A DNA stretch of 64,000 nt, taken from the NCBI RefSeq assembly GCF_916618755.1, contig NZ_CAKAKB010000003.1, forward strand, positions 1 through 64,000, given 5' to 3'. Shown here piece after piece: positions 36,659-45,709 of this stretch; the first letter of the stretch is position 1, and every line of letters begins with the position of its first letter. Below the pieces are notes generated by a model that did not search any database, was not told where the DNA came from, and was given only the letters and a program-made list of their open reading frames with translations. The position numbers and the translations under genes are program-made. Origin of the DNA: Actinotalea sp. Marseille-Q4924. GTDB lineage: Bacteria > Actinomycetota > Actinomycetes > Actinomycetales > Cellulomonadaceae.

Positions 36659-37441
36659 TCAGGAGTGGGTGGAGAGCGCGGGCACGGGGGCGGGCAGGTG
36701 CGTGGGCGCGCCCGGGTCGAGGGGCGCGGCGTCGAGGCCACGCTCCACGTAGAGGTGGACGACGTCGCTGCGCAGGTGGATGACGGAGTACATGACGGGG
36801 CGCCCGTCGTCGAGGGTGTGGACCTGGCTGAGCCGCAGCACCGGGGCGCCGTCGGCCATGCCGAGGCGGTCCGAGGTCTCCGGGGCGGGGGCGACCGCCT
36901 CCACCCGGGCGATCCCGGTCGCGACGGGGCGACCGTACGTCGCTCGCAGCAGCTCGTAGACGGAGCCCGTGTACGCGTCGGCGTCCGTCGGCAGGCCGGG
37001 GTGGGCGACGAGGTGGTCGGCGCTCTCGAACGACGGGACGCCGTCGGCGGTCCGGATGCGCCGCAGGACGCGGCACGCGGTACCGGCCGGCAGCCCGAGG
37101 GCGTCCGTGACGGGTGGCGGCGGCACCTCGTCCGCGACGGTCACGCCGGTCGTCCCCGGGTCGTGCCCGGCGGCCCGGATGACGGCGGTCATCGACAGGT
37201 TCGCGTCGAGGAACATCGTCAGGTCGACGTGGTCGGCCGACCGCACGAACGTGCCCCTGCCCTGCTCGCGGCTGACGAGCCCGCGGTCCTGCAGCGTGCC
37301 GACGGCGGCGCGGACCGTGGTCCGGCTGACGCCGAACTCGGTGCACAGGTCCGGCTCGGTCGGCAGCTGCGACCCCGCCGGGTACGTGCCGTCGAGGACC
37401 CGGCGTTCGAGCTCCCGGGCGACGCGGTGGGCGCGGGACAT
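36659..37441 (-). CDS. GntR/HutC-family transcriptional regulator
   Basis: 260 residues. The N-terminal winged helix (about 1-70) has LPTEPDLCTEFGVSRTTVRAAVGTLQDRGLVSREQGRGTFV with a clear recognition helix. The C-terminal part is a UTRA ligand-binding domain (VLRRIRTADGVPSFESADHLVAH, YGRPVATGIARVEAV, PVLRLSQVHTLDDGRPVMYSVIHLRSD). The ATG overlaps the deoC stop (TGATG), so it is in the operon it probably controls. The ligand is likely a deoxynucleoside catabolite, by context only. No operator was identified with confidence. Confidence 0.92.
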   Translation of the reverse strand: MSRAHRVARELERRVLDGTYPAGSQLPTEPDLCTEFGVSRTTVRAAVGTLQDRGLVSREQGRGTFVRSADHVDLTMFLDANLSMTAVIRAAGHDPGTTGVTVADEVPPPPVTDALGLPAGTACRVLRRIRTADGVPSFESADHLVAHPGLPTDADAYTGSVYELLRATYGRPVATGIARVEAVAPAPETSDRLGMADGAPVLRLSQVHTLDDGRPVMYSVIHLRSDVVHLYVERGLDAAPLDPGAPTHLPAPVPALSTHS

Positions 37442-38517
37442 CAGCCCACCGAGATGTAGTCGGCGCCGGAGTAGACGCCGGTGCGGAGCTTGTGGCGCTG
37501 CATGAGGACGTCGTTGAGCAGCGACGACGCCCCGAACCGGAACAGGTCCGGGTTCAGCCAGTCCTCCCCGACGGTCTCGTTGACGGCGACGAGGTACTTG
37601 AGGGCGTCCTTGGCCGTCGAGATGCCGCCGGCCGGCTTGACGCCGATGTGGACGCCCGTGGCGCGGTGGTAGTCGCGGACCGCCTCGAGCATGACGACGG
37701 CAACGGGCAGGGTCGCGGCGGGGGAGACCTTGCCGGTGGAGGTCTTGATGAAGTCCGCGCCCGCAAGCATCGCGAGCCACGACGCGCGCCGCACGTTGTC
37801 GTAGGTGGCGAGCTCGCCCGTCTCGAGGATCACCTTGAGGTGCGCGCGGTCCGGGCCCGTGCCGCACGCCTCGCGCACCGCCAGGACGTCCTCGAACACC
37901 GCCGAGAAGCGCCCGGAGAGGAACGCGCCTCGGTCGATGACCATGTCGATCTCGTCGGCGCCCGCGGCGACGGCCTCCCGGGTGTCGAGGAGGCGCACCT
38001 CCCGGCTTGCGCGCCCGGACGGGAACGCGGTGGCGACGGCGGCCACGTGGATCCCCGTGCCCTCCAGAGCCGCCCTGGCGTGGGGCACGAGGTCGCCGTA
38101 CACGCACACGGCGGCGACCTGCGGGCAGGCCGGGTCGCCGGGGTCCGGGTTCTTCGCCTTCGCGGCGAGGGAGGCGACCTTGCCCGGGGTGTCGGCGCCC
38201 TCGAGCGTCGTCAGGTCGATCATCCGGATGGTCGCGTCGAGCGCCCACGCCTTCGCGGTCGTCTTGATGGAGCGGGTGCCGAGCATCTGCGCGCGCCCGT
38301 CGGCACCGACCTTGTCGACACCGGGCAGGCCGCGGAGGTAGCGGGCGAGCCCGGCGTCGTCGAGCGTCGCCTGACCCGTCAGGTGGTGGGCCCGCTCGAC
38401 GATCTCCCCGCTGGTCGCGGTGCTGCCGGCGGTGTGCTGCACGGTGACGGCACCGGTGCCGTCCTCGCCGCCGTGCCCGGCGGTCCCCGTCCGGGGCTCG
38501 GTTGCGCTGTGGGTCAT
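37441..38517 (-). CDS. deoC: Deoxyribose-phosphate aldolase
   Basis: 358 residues from ATG 38517. It splits 2-deoxyribose 5-phosphate into glyceraldehyde 3-phosphate and acetaldehyde. The Schiff-base Lys is in GADFIKTSTGK and the second Lys in IGVKPAGGI; EIDMVIDRGAF and HLKVILETG are typical. It is longer than the 220-260 residue form, with about 40 N-terminal disordered residues and a C-terminal extension (WLNPDLFRFGASSLLNDVLMQ), as in actinobacterial and animal DERA. The start is supported by TACGAT-N7-ATG. First gene of the operon deoC-gntR-ALDH-ALDH homologue. Confidence 0.94.
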   Translation of the reverse strand: MTHSATEPRTGTAGHGGEDGTGAVTVQHTAGSTATSGEIVERAHHLTGQATLDDAGLARYLRGLPGVDKVGADGRAQMLGTRSIKTTAKAWALDATIRMIDLTTLEGADTPGKVASLAAKAKNPDPGDPACPQVAAVCVYGDLVPHARAALEGTGIHVAAVATAFPSGRASREVRLLDTREAVAAGADEIDMVIDRGAFLSGRFSAVFEDVLAVREACGTGPDRAHLKVILETGELATYDNVRRASWLAMLAGADFIKTSTGKVSPAATLPVAVVMLEAVRDYHRATGVHIGVKPAGGISTAKDALKYLVAVNETVGEDWLNPDLFRFGASSLLNDVLMQRHKLRTGVYSGADYISVG

Positions 38518-38524
38518 GAGCGGC

Positions 38525-38530
38525 ATCGTA
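38525..38530 (-). promoter_or_regulatory. Leaderless -10 element of deoC
   Basis: On the minus strand TACGAT lies 7 nt before ATG 38517, and ATGACG 18 nt further upstream is a fair -35. This suggests a leaderless deoC message. Confidence 0.45.
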
Positions 38531-38580
38531 CTCACGAGGCGGGCGAAACGTCATACGAATCCGGCGACGTCCTGAGCGGA

Positions 38581-39270
38581 TCAGTCCAGCGCCCTGTCCA
38601 GGACGCGCTCACCCACGACCGGGAGTGCCTCCAGGGCCCGGGGCGCGGCGTGGAGCCGGAACCCGCACGCGTCCCGCGGCCACGCCACGCGGACGGCGCG
38701 GCCGTCCGCGGCCACGAGGAAGAGCTCGGGGCCGATCTCCGCCATCGCGGGGCACGGCTGGTCCGGTCGCGGTGCCACCGACGGCGCGGCCAGGGCCCGC
38801 AGCAGCGGGTCGAGCCGCCCCGCGCGCGTCACCTCGACCATGCGGACCGTTCGCGCGTGCCCGTCCTCCGGTCCGCCGTCGTCGGGGGAGCGCGGTGGCA
38901 CCTCGACGTCCGCCCCGGGCGGCGGCGGCGTCGGTGGCCGTGCCGGCGCCGGCACGACCGCGAGGTCCGGGCGGCACTCCACCGCCAGGACCGGCTCGAA
39001 ACCCTCCGGGACGGAGCCCGCTGCGCCGCCGGGCCGTCCGGTGAGGTCGCCGGCCACGCCCAGCGCGAGGAGGACCTCGTCGGCGAGGCAGTCGGCGGAG
39101 GGTGCGACCGCGGCAGGTGGCGCCGCCGGGGCCGCCGTGCCGGAGCACGCACCGAGGAGTGCCGCGGTGAGGAGCAGCACGCCGTGCACCCGGACCGGCC
39201 GACGTCCCGGCGCCGCCGTCATCGCCGCCGCCTCGTCGCTGCCCCGCTCGACGCCGCCCCCGTGCCTCAT
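38581..39270 (-). CDS. Putative lipoprotein of unknown function
   Basis: 229 residues if begun at ATG 39270, which overlaps the stop of the LysR-like gene (ATGA). ATG 39222 gives a more standard signal peptide (MTAAPGRRPVRVHGVLLLTAALLGAC). The lipobox LGAC predicts a lipid-anchored extracytoplasmic protein. The mature part is Pro/Gly-rich with no recognised domain; four further cysteines (DCLADE, VECRPD, QPCPAM, DACGFRL) could form two disulfides. Function unknown. Confidence 0.6.
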   Translation of the reverse strand: MRHGGGVERGSDEAAAMTAAPGRRPVRVHGVLLLTAALLGACSGTAAPAAPPAAVAPSADCLADEVLLALGVAGDLTGRPGGAAGSVPEGFEPVLAVECRPDLAVVPAPARPPTPPPPGADVEVPPRSPDDGGPEDGHARTVRMVEVTRAGRLDPLLRALAAPSVAPRPDQPCPAMAEIGPELFLVAADGRAVRVAWPRDACGFRLHAAPRALEALPVVGERVLDRALD

Positions 39271-40109
39271 CGGCGCCCGCGGCCTCCGGAGGGTCCTCGG
39301 CGGGACCGGCCGCGGTCCGCGCCGGTGGACCGCCGGGGCGCCCCGGCCGACGACCCCCCGCCGCCACGTCTCGTCGTCCCGCGAGGGCCGCCCTGGGCCG
39401 CTCCGCGCCGCGCGCCGCCTGCCTCGGCCTCCGGCAGCCGCTCGGGCGCCGGCTCCCGCGAGCTGTTCGCCGTGCGCCCCCGCACGATGCCGACGAACGT
39501 CTCGACGTCGGGGGTCGTCCGCTCGGTGACCCACGCGAGGTGGACCGTCGACGTCGGGGCGTCCGTGACCGGCCGGTGGACGAGGTCCTTGCGATCGTGC
39601 AGCCGGGCGAGCGACTGGGGCACCACGAGCACGCCCGCTCCGGCGGCGACGAGCTCGACGGCGTCCGCCGTCGTCGGCGGCGCGGGGAGCAGGCTCGCCT
39701 CGCCCGGCCGGTCCACCCAGCCCAGCACGTCGTCGGCGGGGACGAGGAGCGTCTCGTCGACGAGGTCGGCGGCGGTGACCTCCTCGGCGGCGGTGACCAG
39801 GTGCCCCTTCGGGACGACGACGACGCTCGCCTCCGTGTAGAGCGGGATGGCGCTCAGGTCCGCGGGTCGCTCGGCCAGGCGCACGAGGCCGACGTCGGCG
39901 CGGCCCTCCCGCAGCGCGGCGACCTGCTCGTCCACCGTGGCGTGGACGAGCTCCAGGGGCGTCCCGGGCCGGCGGTCCCGCCAGGTGCGGACCCAGCGGC
40001 CGGGCGTCGTGCCCGGGACGAGGAGGAGCCGGAACGACGACGCCGCCGACGACGACGACGAGGCCTGCTCCGTGCTGCGGTCGGAGGGGCGGGGGTCGTC
40101 GTCGTCCAT
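39267..40109 (-). CDS. LysR-type substrate-binding domain protein without a DNA-binding domain
   Basis: 280 residues. A 25-residue Asp/Ser-rich start leads straight into a LysR effector fold: FRLLLVPGTTPGRWVRTWRDRRPGTPLEL, REGRADVGLVRL, VVVVPKGHLV, DETLLVPADDVLGW, VAAGAGVLVVPQS. No winged helix-turn-helix lies upstream. The last 70 residues are a basic Arg/Gly/Ser tail that could bind nucleic acid non-specifically. A -10 TAGCGT at 40145-40140 and a GGAGGAGG ribosome-binding site precede the ATG. It is divergent from the DUF5997 gene, a pairing I recall in other actinobacteria. It may sense a metabolite and act through a partner. Confidence 0.82.
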   Translation of the reverse strand: MDDDDPRPSDRSTEQASSSSSAASSFRLLLVPGTTPGRWVRTWRDRRPGTPLELVHATVDEQVAALREGRADVGLVRLAERPADLSAIPLYTEASVVVVPKGHLVTAAEEVTAADLVDETLLVPADDVLGWVDRPGEASLLPAPPTTADAVELVAAGAGVLVVPQSLARLHDRKDLVHRPVTDAPTSTVHLAWVTERTTPDVETFVGIVRGRTANSSREPAPERLPEAEAGGARRGAAQGGPRGTTRRGGGGSSAGAPRRSTGADRGRSRRGPSGGRGRR

Positions 40110-40172
40110 CGCACCTCCTCCTCGCAGCTCGCCACCGCCACGCTACCGGGACCGACGCGCGCGGCCCGCCCG

Positions 40173-40178
40173 TATCCT
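40173..40178 (+). promoter_or_regulatory. Leaderless -10 element of the DUF5997 gene
   Basis: TATCCT lies exactly 6 nt before GTG 40185, with no ribosome-binding site. Confidence 0.45.
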
Positions 40179-40184
40179 GGCGCG

Positions 40185-40583
40185 GTGACCGACACCCCCG
40201 CGAGGCGCGAGCGCCAGCCCCAGTCCATGAAGGCCTCGACCGCGGCGGCGAAGCTCGAGATCTACCTGCCCGCGGCGCCGGAGGAGTTCCAGGCCTCGAC
40301 CGTGACGCGCGAGGAGCTCGCCGCGCTGCAGCAGGACCCGCCGCCGTGGCTGGTCGACCTCCGCAGGAATGGACCGCACCCGCGGTCGGTCGTGGCGGCC
40401 CGCCTGCGCGTGTCGACGAGCGGTCTGGCCCGCGCCGGGGTCACCGAGGCGTTGACGACCGCGGAGATCGAGGCCCTGCAGGCGGCACCGCCGGCGTGGC
40501 TGCTGCGCGAGCGTCGCGTGTTCAAGGAGGTCCGCGCCGAGGAGCAGCGCCTGCGCGAGCGGGACGCGGCACAGGGCGGCTGA
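40185..40583 (+). CDS. DUF5997 family protein
   Basis: 132 residues from GTG 40185. MKASTAAAKLEIYLPAAPEEFQ, a double VTREELAALQQDPPPWLVDLRRNGPHPR / LTTAEIEALQAAPPAWLLRERR repeat around VVAARLRVSTSGLARAGV and a charged C-terminal helix are visible. VVAARLRVSTSGLARAGV resembles a helix-turn-helix, so this small protein could supply the DNA-binding part missing from the adjacent LysR-like sensor. That is inference. The DUF name is from memory. Convergent with the next membrane protein gene (7 bp). Confidence 0.8.
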   Translation: MTDTPARRERQPQSMKASTAAAKLEIYLPAAPEEFQASTVTREELAALQQDPPPWLVDLRRNGPHPRSVVAARLRVSTSGLARAGVTEALTTAEIEALQAAPPAWLLRERRVFKEVRAEEQRLRERDAAQGG

Positions 40584-40590
40584 GCGCGGC

Positions 40591-41034
40591 TCAGGCCGCG
40601 GCGGACGCCGTCCGTGCTGCCAGCGGGACGACGGCGAGAGTGAGGGCGAGCGCACCCAGGCCGAACGCCGACTCCAGCGTCGTCACGCCGGCCAGCACCC
40701 CCGCGAGCGAGACGACCTCCACGATCGCGCTGAGGGACGCCAGGACGACGCCCGCGAGGGCGGCCTCGCGCAGGGTCCGGGGCCGTCCCGCATCGGCGCG
40801 GCGGCGGCCGATGCCGACCCAGACGGCGAGCCCTGCCGGCACCGCGGCCGCGACCATCGCCGTCGCCGTCGCGGCCTCGAAGGCCGCGGCCCGGACCACC
40901 ATGAGCACCGTGCCGCCTGCGACGACGGTGGACAGCTGAACCAGGCAGACGGCGAGCAGGACGGTCGACCACGGCCGGTGCTGAACCGTCGGCCGCGCCT
41001 CGGCACGGACCGGACGGGCGCCCGTGTGCGCCAT
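40591..41034 (-). CDS. Small four-helix membrane protein, unknown function
   Basis: 147 residues from ATG 41034 with GGAGGG upstream. Four hydrophobic segments are visible (VLLAVCLVQLSTVVAGGTVLMVV, AMVAAAVPAGLAVWVGI, AALAGVVLASLSAIVEVVSLAGVLAGV, ALALTLAVVPLAA). No family recognised. A TACGAT -10 candidate sits at 41091-41086, inside the 12-bp palindrome ACGATCGATCGT (41080-41091), which may be an operator. Confidence 0.6.
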   Translation of the reverse strand: MAHTGARPVRAEARPTVQHRPWSTVLLAVCLVQLSTVVAGGTVLMVVRAAAFEAATATAMVAAAVPAGLAVWVGIGRRRADAGRPRTLREAALAGVVLASLSAIVEVVSLAGVLAGVTTLESAFGLGALALTLAVVPLAARTASAAA

Positions 41035-41110
41035 GCTGCCCCCGCCCTCCGATGCGATGCGGCGCGGTGCCCGCACCGACGATCGATCGTAGCCAGCGCC
41101 CCGGCGGGTG

Positions 41111-41407
41111 TCAGGCGTCGACGGCGACCAGCATGGCCACCAGGCCGAGCACGGCCACGCCGGCGAGCGCCAGACCGACGAGCGCGCGCGACCGGTCACG
41201 ACCGGGCCGCGCGAGCACCGCCGCGCCGACGGCGGCGGCCGCGCCGAGGGGCAGCAGCCACGACCCTGCGATGCGCAGGCCCTCGGCGACGTCCAGCGAG
41301 GAGAAGGTGAGCAGCGCGATCCAGCCTACCCCGGCAAGGGCGAGCACCCCGCTGACGAGCCCGACGGTGCCGGTGAGCGGTGCTGTGCCTCGGGTCCCGG
41401 TGGTCAT
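41111..41407 (-). CDS. Small three-helix membrane protein, unknown function
   Basis: 98 residues. Three hydrophobic helices (LVSGVLALAGVGWIALLTF, LLPLGAAAAVGAAVLA, LVGLALAGVAVLGLVAMLVAV) are separated by short loops. Too little sequence for a family assignment. It is in the same direction as the preceding small membrane protein and divergent from the hydrogenase operon. Confidence 0.55.
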   Translation of the reverse strand: MTTGTRGTAPLTGTVGLVSGVLALAGVGWIALLTFSSLDVAEGLRIAGSWLLPLGAAAAVGAAVLARPGRDRSRALVGLALAGVAVLGLVAMLVAVDA

Positions 41408-41474
41408 GGTGCCTCCTCCGTCACCTCCATGATCGGTCGGACGGTGCGCTCCGCGGTAGAGGCGAAGGCCCTGC

Positions 41475-41488
41475 GTGCCCTAGGTCCC
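41475..41488. promoter_or_regulatory. DosR/DevR-box-like palindrome upstream of the hydrogenase operon
   Basis: GTGCCCTAGGTCCC (minus strand GGGACCTAGGGCAC) matches the DosR consensus core GGGACTWWAGTCCC at about 10 of 14 positions and lies 48 nt before the first hydrogenase ATG. DosR controls a group 3b hydrogenase in Mycobacterium smegmatis, so the match is suggestive, not proof. The 128-bp gap shows no clear -10. Confidence 0.3.
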
Positions 41489-41535
41489 TGGCGTCCGTCC
41501 TGGTGCGGCGGTTCGGTGGGTCCTGGGAGGCGGCC

Positions 41536-42678
41536 ATGCACAGGCGCGCGCAGGTCATCGACGTCGACGGTCTCCAGGGCCTCATCGAGGCGCTGGCGTC
41601 CCGGGGCTACACCGTCATGGGCCCGAACGTCCGCGACGGCGCCGTGGTGCTCGCGCCCGTCTCGAGCGTCGGCGACCTGCCGCGGGGCGTGCGCGACGGC
41701 CAGGACGCGGCGCACTACCGGCTCGAGCCGCGCGACGACGACGCCTTCTTCGGCCACGCCGCCGCCGTGCAGGGCGCCAAGCCGGTCTTCTTCCCCAGCG
41801 ACCAGCTGCTGTGGCGTGCGCGCCGGTCAGACACCGGCTTCTCGCTCGACGAGCCGTCCGGGGAGGGTGCCCTCGCCGGCCCCGTCGCTCTTCTCGGCGC
41901 CCGGGCGTGCGACCTGGCGGCTGTGGCCATCCACGACGAGGTCCTGCTGCGGCGGCGCTTCTCCGACGCGCACTACGCCCAGCGACGCGAGGGCACCTTC
42001 GTCGTCGCGGTCACCTGCGGCGAGCCCGGCGGCACGTGCTTCTGCGCCTCGACCGGTACCGGCCCGCGGCCGGCGGCCGGCTACGACCTCCTGCTCACGG
42101 AGCTCCTGACGCCGGAGCACCGCTTCGTCGTCGAGGTCGGCACCCCCCGCGGCGCCGAGGTCCTGGACGTCCTCGCGGCGACGGAGGCGAAGCCGGCAGA
42201 CGTCACCGCCGCCGACGACGTCGCGGCGCGGGCCGTCGAGCGCATGGGCCGTGCCCTGGACACCGACGGCCTGCGTGACGTGCTCTACGCGAGCGCAGAG
42301 AGCCCGTGCTGGGACGACATCGCGTCGCGCTGCCTCGCCTGCACGAGCTGCACGATGGTGTGCCCCACGTGCTTCTGCACCTCCGTCGAGGACATGGCGG
42401 ACCTCACCGGCGACGTCGCCGAGCGGCACCGCGTCTGGGACTCGTGCTTCTCCCAGGACTTCGCGTACATCCACGGAGGCAGCCTGCGGGGCGAGACACG
42501 CTCGCGGTACCGGCAGTGGATGACGCACAAGCTCGCGGCCTGGCAGGACCAGTTCGGCATGTACGGCTGCGTGGGCTGTGGGCGCTGCATCACCTGGTGC
42601 CCGGCGGCCATCGACATCACCGTCGAGGCGGCGGCCCTGCGGGCGTCGGCGGCGCCGCTCGTCCCGACGGCAACCTGA
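41536..42678 (+). CDS. hyhB: Group 3b [NiFe] hydrogenase beta subunit (4Fe-4S dicluster)
   Basis: 380 residues. It resembles the HydB/sulfhydrogenase beta subunit, which carries electrons between the hydrogenase small subunit and the flavin subunit. Two cluster motifs lie near the C-terminus: [16 protein letters not shown] and [30 protein letters not shown] in the middle is also conserved in this family. No signal peptide, so it is cytoplasmic. ATG 41536 follows GGGAGG. First gene of a seven-gene run; 12 bp to the next gene. Confidence 0.9.
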   Translation: MHRRAQVIDVDGLQGLIEALASRGYTVMGPNVRDGAVVLAPVSSVGDLPRGVRDGQDAAHYRLEPRDDDAFFGHAAAVQGAKPVFFPSDQLLWRARRSDTGFSLDEPSGEGALAGPVALLGARACDLAAVAIHDEVLLRRRFSDAHYAQRREGTFVVAVTCGEPGGTCFCASTGTGPRPAAGYDLLLTELLTPEHRFVVEVGTPRGAEVLDVLAATEAKPADVTAADDVAARAVERMGRALDTDGLRDVLYASAESPCWDDIASRCLACTSCTMVCPTCFCTSVEDMADLTGDVAERHRVWDSCFSQDFAYIHGGSLRGETRSRYRQWMTHKLAAWQDQFGMYGCVGCGRCITWCPAAIDITVEAAALRASAAPLVPTAT

Positions 42679-42690
42679 GGGGACACGACG

Positions 42691-43557
42691 ATGACCAGCC
42701 TGGTCGAGCGCCGGCGCCCGACGCCACCCGCGCCGACGGACCCCATGCGGCCCGTGCCCTACCGCCTCGAGCACCTGCGGCAGGAGACGCGCGACACCTA
42801 CACGCTCGAGCTCGCCCCGGTCGACGGCGAGCCCCTGCGCTACGGCGCCGGGCAGTTCACGATGCTCGACGCGTTCGGGGTGGGGGAGGTGCCGATCTCG
42901 ATCAGCGGCGACCCGACCAGGGCCGGCCTCCTCGAGCACACCATCCGTGACGTCGGCGCCGTCACCCACGCGCTCGTCTCGGCGTCCCCGGGTGACGTGC
43001 TGGGCGTGCGCGGACCCTTCGGCACCACCTGGGACGTCACCGACGGCCAGGGTGGCGACGTCGTCCTCGTGGCCGGCGGCATCGGCCTCGCGCCCGTGCG
43101 GCCCGCGCTCCTGGAGCTGCTGACGCACCGGGAGCGCTACAACCGGGTGGTCCTGCTCTACGGCGCCCGGACGCCGGAGGACATCCTCTTCGGCGAGGAC
43201 CTGCGGTCGTGGGCGAAGGACTTCGGCGTCGACGTCGACATCACCGTCGACAACGGCCAGCACGCCTGGCGCGGCAAGGTCGGCCTGGTGACCCAGCTCG
43301 TGCCGCGGGCCGGCTTCGACGCGCGGCACACCCTCGCCCTGGTCTGCGGGCCTGAGGGGATGATGCGCTACGTCGCCCAGGCGCTCGTCGACCGCGGCGT
43401 GCCCCCGTACCGCGTGCGCCTGTCCATGGAGCGCAGCATGAAGTGCGGCATCGGCCTGTGCGGGCACTGCCAGCTGCGCGAGCTCTTCGTGTGCGTGGAC
43501 GGCCCGGTGCTGACCTACGACCGCCTCGCCCCCCTGCTGACCTGCCGGGAGCTGTGA
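42691..43557 (+). CDS. hyhG: Group 3b [NiFe] hydrogenase gamma subunit (FAD/NAD(P)-binding)
   Basis: 288 residues of the ferredoxin-NADP reductase / dihydroorotate dehydrogenase electron-transfer type. The FAD part includes [22 protein letters not shown], the NAD(P) part [20 protein letters not shown] and LVCGPEGMM, and a C-terminal 2Fe-2S site [12 protein letters not shown] plus a later CVDGP. It exchanges electrons with NAD(P)H. Its stop overlaps the small-subunit ATG (TGATG). Confidence 0.92.
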   Translation: MTSLVERRRPTPPAPTDPMRPVPYRLEHLRQETRDTYTLELAPVDGEPLRYGAGQFTMLDAFGVGEVPISISGDPTRAGLLEHTIRDVGAVTHALVSASPGDVLGVRGPFGTTWDVTDGQGGDVVLVAGGIGLAPVRPALLELLTHRERYNRVVLLYGARTPEDILFGEDLRSWAKDFGVDVDITVDNGQHAWRGKVGLVTQLVPRAGFDARHTLALVCGPEGMMRYVAQALVDRGVPPYRVRLSMERSMKCGIGLCGHCQLRELFVCVDGPVLTYDRLAPLLTCREL

Positions 43558-44402
43558 TGAGCACGACCCCGCTCCTTCCCGTCCCGCACGTGCCCGCCAG
43601 GGCGGTCACGGCCCGGCCGACGCTCGCGGTGTGGAAGTTCGCGTCCTGCGACGGGTGCCAGCTCACCCTGCTCAACTGCGAGGACGAGCTCATGGCCCTC
43701 GCCGGGACGGTGAGGATCGCGTACTTCCCCGAGGCCACACGCGCGGTCGTCGACGGCCCGTACGACGTGTCCCTCGTCGAGGGGTCGGTCACCACGCCGG
43801 AGGAGGTCGAGCGCATCGGCCACATCCGCGCCATGTCCCGCCACCTCGTGACGATCGGGGCCTGCGCGACCACCGGCGGCATCCAGGCGCTGCGCAACTT
43901 CGCCGACGTCGCCGAGTTCCGGTCCGTCGTCTACGCCCACCCGGAGTACCTGTCGACGCTGGACCGATCCACCCCGATCTCCGCGCACGTCAGCGTCGAC
44001 TTCGAGCTGCGCGGCTGCCCGGTGGACAAGGGCCAGCTGCTCGAGGTCCTCGCCGCGTACATCCAGCGGCGCCGTCCCCGCATCCCGACGTACAGCGTGT
44101 GCGTGGAGTGCAAGCGGCGCGGCGCCGTCTGCGTCACGGTCGCCCACGGGACGCCGTGCCTGGGCCCCGTCACGCAGGCCGGCTGCGGCGCCCTGTGCCC
44201 GGGGTTCGCGCGCGGCTGCTACGGCTGCTTCGGGCCGCAGGACTCCCCGAACACGTCCTCCCTCGCGGACCGGCTCCTCGCCACCGGGATGGCGCAGGAC
44301 GAGGTCATGCGGGTGTACCGGACGTTCAACGCGGCGTCCGAGCCGTTCCGCCGCGAGAGCGAGCGGCACGAGCCGGCCGACGACAAGGAGGTGCGCTCAT
44401 GA
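43557..44402 (+). CDS. hyhS: Group 3b [NiFe] hydrogenase small subunit
   Basis: 281 residues. No Tat signal, as expected for the soluble class. The proximal 4Fe-4S cluster binds [15 protein letters not shown] with IGACATTGG and RGCPVDKGQ. The C-terminal ferredoxin-like part has [29 protein letters not shown] and [10 protein letters not shown], enough cysteines for medial and distal clusters. It forms a heterodimer with the large subunit. ATGA overlap with the next gene. Confidence 0.95.
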   Translation: MSTTPLLPVPHVPARAVTARPTLAVWKFASCDGCQLTLLNCEDELMALAGTVRIAYFPEATRAVVDGPYDVSLVEGSVTTPEEVERIGHIRAMSRHLVTIGACATTGGIQALRNFADVAEFRSVVYAHPEYLSTLDRSTPISAHVSVDFELRGCPVDKGQLLEVLAAYIQRRRPRIPTYSVCVECKRRGAVCVTVAHGTPCLGPVTQAGCGALCPGFARGCYGCFGPQDSPNTSSLADRLLATGMAQDEVMRVYRTFNAASEPFRRESERHEPADDKEVRS

Positions 44403-45709
44403 CGCACAGGCTCAGCGACGGCGGCCAGGTGCTCGAGGTCGGCACCCTCGCCCGCGTCGAGGGCGAGGGCGGCATGCACGTGGCCATCCAGGACGGCCGC
44501 GTCACGGACGTCCAGCTGCGCATCTACGAGCCCCCGAGGTTCTACGAGGGCTTCCTGCGCGGGCGGGCCTGGACCGAGCCGCCGGACATCACGGCCCGCA
44601 TCTGCGGGATCTGCCCGGTCGCCTACCAGTTCAGCTCCTGCCTGGCGATCGAGGACGCGTGCGGCGTCACCGTGACCGACGCGATCCGGACCCTGCGGCG
44701 TCTCCTCTACTGCGGGGAGTGGATCGAGAGCCACGCGCTGCACGTCTTCCTCCTGCACGCTCCCGACTTCCTCGGCTACGACGGCGCCATCGAGATGGCG
44801 GCCGACCACCCGCAGGTCGTCGAGCGGGGCCTGCGGATCAAGAAGGTCGGCAACGACCTCATGACGGTCGTCGGCGGCCGGTCCGTGCACCCGGTCAACG
44901 TCAAGGTGGGCGGCTTCTACCGGATGCCGACCGCGGTCGAGCTCCGGGCCCTGCGCCCGGCCCTGGAGCGAGCGCTCGAGGACGCCGTGGCGACCGTGCG
45001 CCTGGTGGCGACGTTCGACTGCCCCGACTGGGAGCAGCCATGGACCTACCTCTCCCTCCGGCCGGAGGAGGGGTACCCGATCGAGGCCGGCGACGTCGTC
45101 ACGTCGGCCGGTGCCGCGTGGGAGGTACGGACCTTCACCGAGCACGTCGCCGAGGTGCACGTGCCCCACTCCAACGCGCTCCACGCCCGGCTGGACGGCG
45201 AGGACACCCCCTACGTCGTCGGACCCCTCGCGCGGTACACGCTCAACCACGACCGGCTCTCGCCGCTCGCCCAGGACCTCGCCCGCGAGGCGGGGCTGGG
45301 CCCCACGTGCCGCAACCCCTTCCGCTCGATCGTCGTGCGGGCCGTCGAGCTCGCGTACGCGCTGGAGGAGTCGCTGCGGATCGTCGACGGCTGGGCCGAC
45401 GGCGCGCCCCCGTCCGTCCCCGTCCCCGCCCGTGCGGGCGAGGGCTTCGGGGCGACCGAGGCGCCGCGCGGGGTCCTCTTCCACCGCTACGTCCTCGACG
45501 ACGCCGGGATCATCCGCGACGCGCAGATCGTGCCGCCGACCTCCCAGAACCAGCCGAGCATCGAGGCGGACCTGCGGGTCATGGCCGAGCGCTGGGTCGA
45601 CCTGTCCGACCACGACCTCGGTCACCGCTGCGAGCACGCGATCCGCAACTACGACCCGTGCATCTCCTGCGCCACGCACTTCCTCGACCTCAGGGTGGAA
45701 CGGTCGTGA
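44399..45709 (+). CDS. hyhL: Group 3b [NiFe] hydrogenase large (catalytic) subunit
   Basis: 436 residues. The nickel ligands are in the N-terminal L1 motif RICGICP and the C-terminal L2 motif [10 protein letters not shown]2 is followed by FLDLRVERS, the peptide expected to be removed by the maturation protease after the His. [10 protein letters not shown] is the conserved start. Length and the absence of a partner signal peptide fit the bidirectional NADP-linked group 3b enzymes. It evolves or consumes H2 in the cytoplasm, coupled to NAD(P)H. GTGA overlap with the protease gene. Confidence 0.95.
   Translation: MTHRLSDGGQVLEVGTLARVEGEGGMHVAIQDGRVTDVQLRIYEPPRFYEGFLRGRAWTEPPDITARICGICPVAYQFSSCLAIEDACGVTVTDAIRTLRRLLYCGEWIESHALHVFLLHAPDFLGYDGAIEMAADHPQVVERGLRIKKVGNDLMTVVGGRSVHPVNVKVGGFYRMPTAVELRALRPALERALEDAVATVRLVATFDCPDWEQPWTYLSLRPEEGYPIEAGDVVTSAGAAWEVRTFTEHVAEVHVPHSNALHARLDGEDTPYVVGPLARYTLNHDRLSPLAQDLAREAGLGPTCRNPFRSIVVRAVELAYALEESLRIVDGWADGAPPSVPVPARAGEGFGATEAPRGVLFHRYVLDDAGIIRDAQIVPPTSQNQPSIEADLRVMAERWVDLSDHDLGHRCEHAIRNYDPCISCATHFLDLRVERS

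Noticed and set aside
41080-41091. ACGATCGATCGT as a recombination or dif-like site
   Set aside because: It is a short 12-bp palindrome overlapping a -10 candidate, with none of the layout of a Xer or attachment site.
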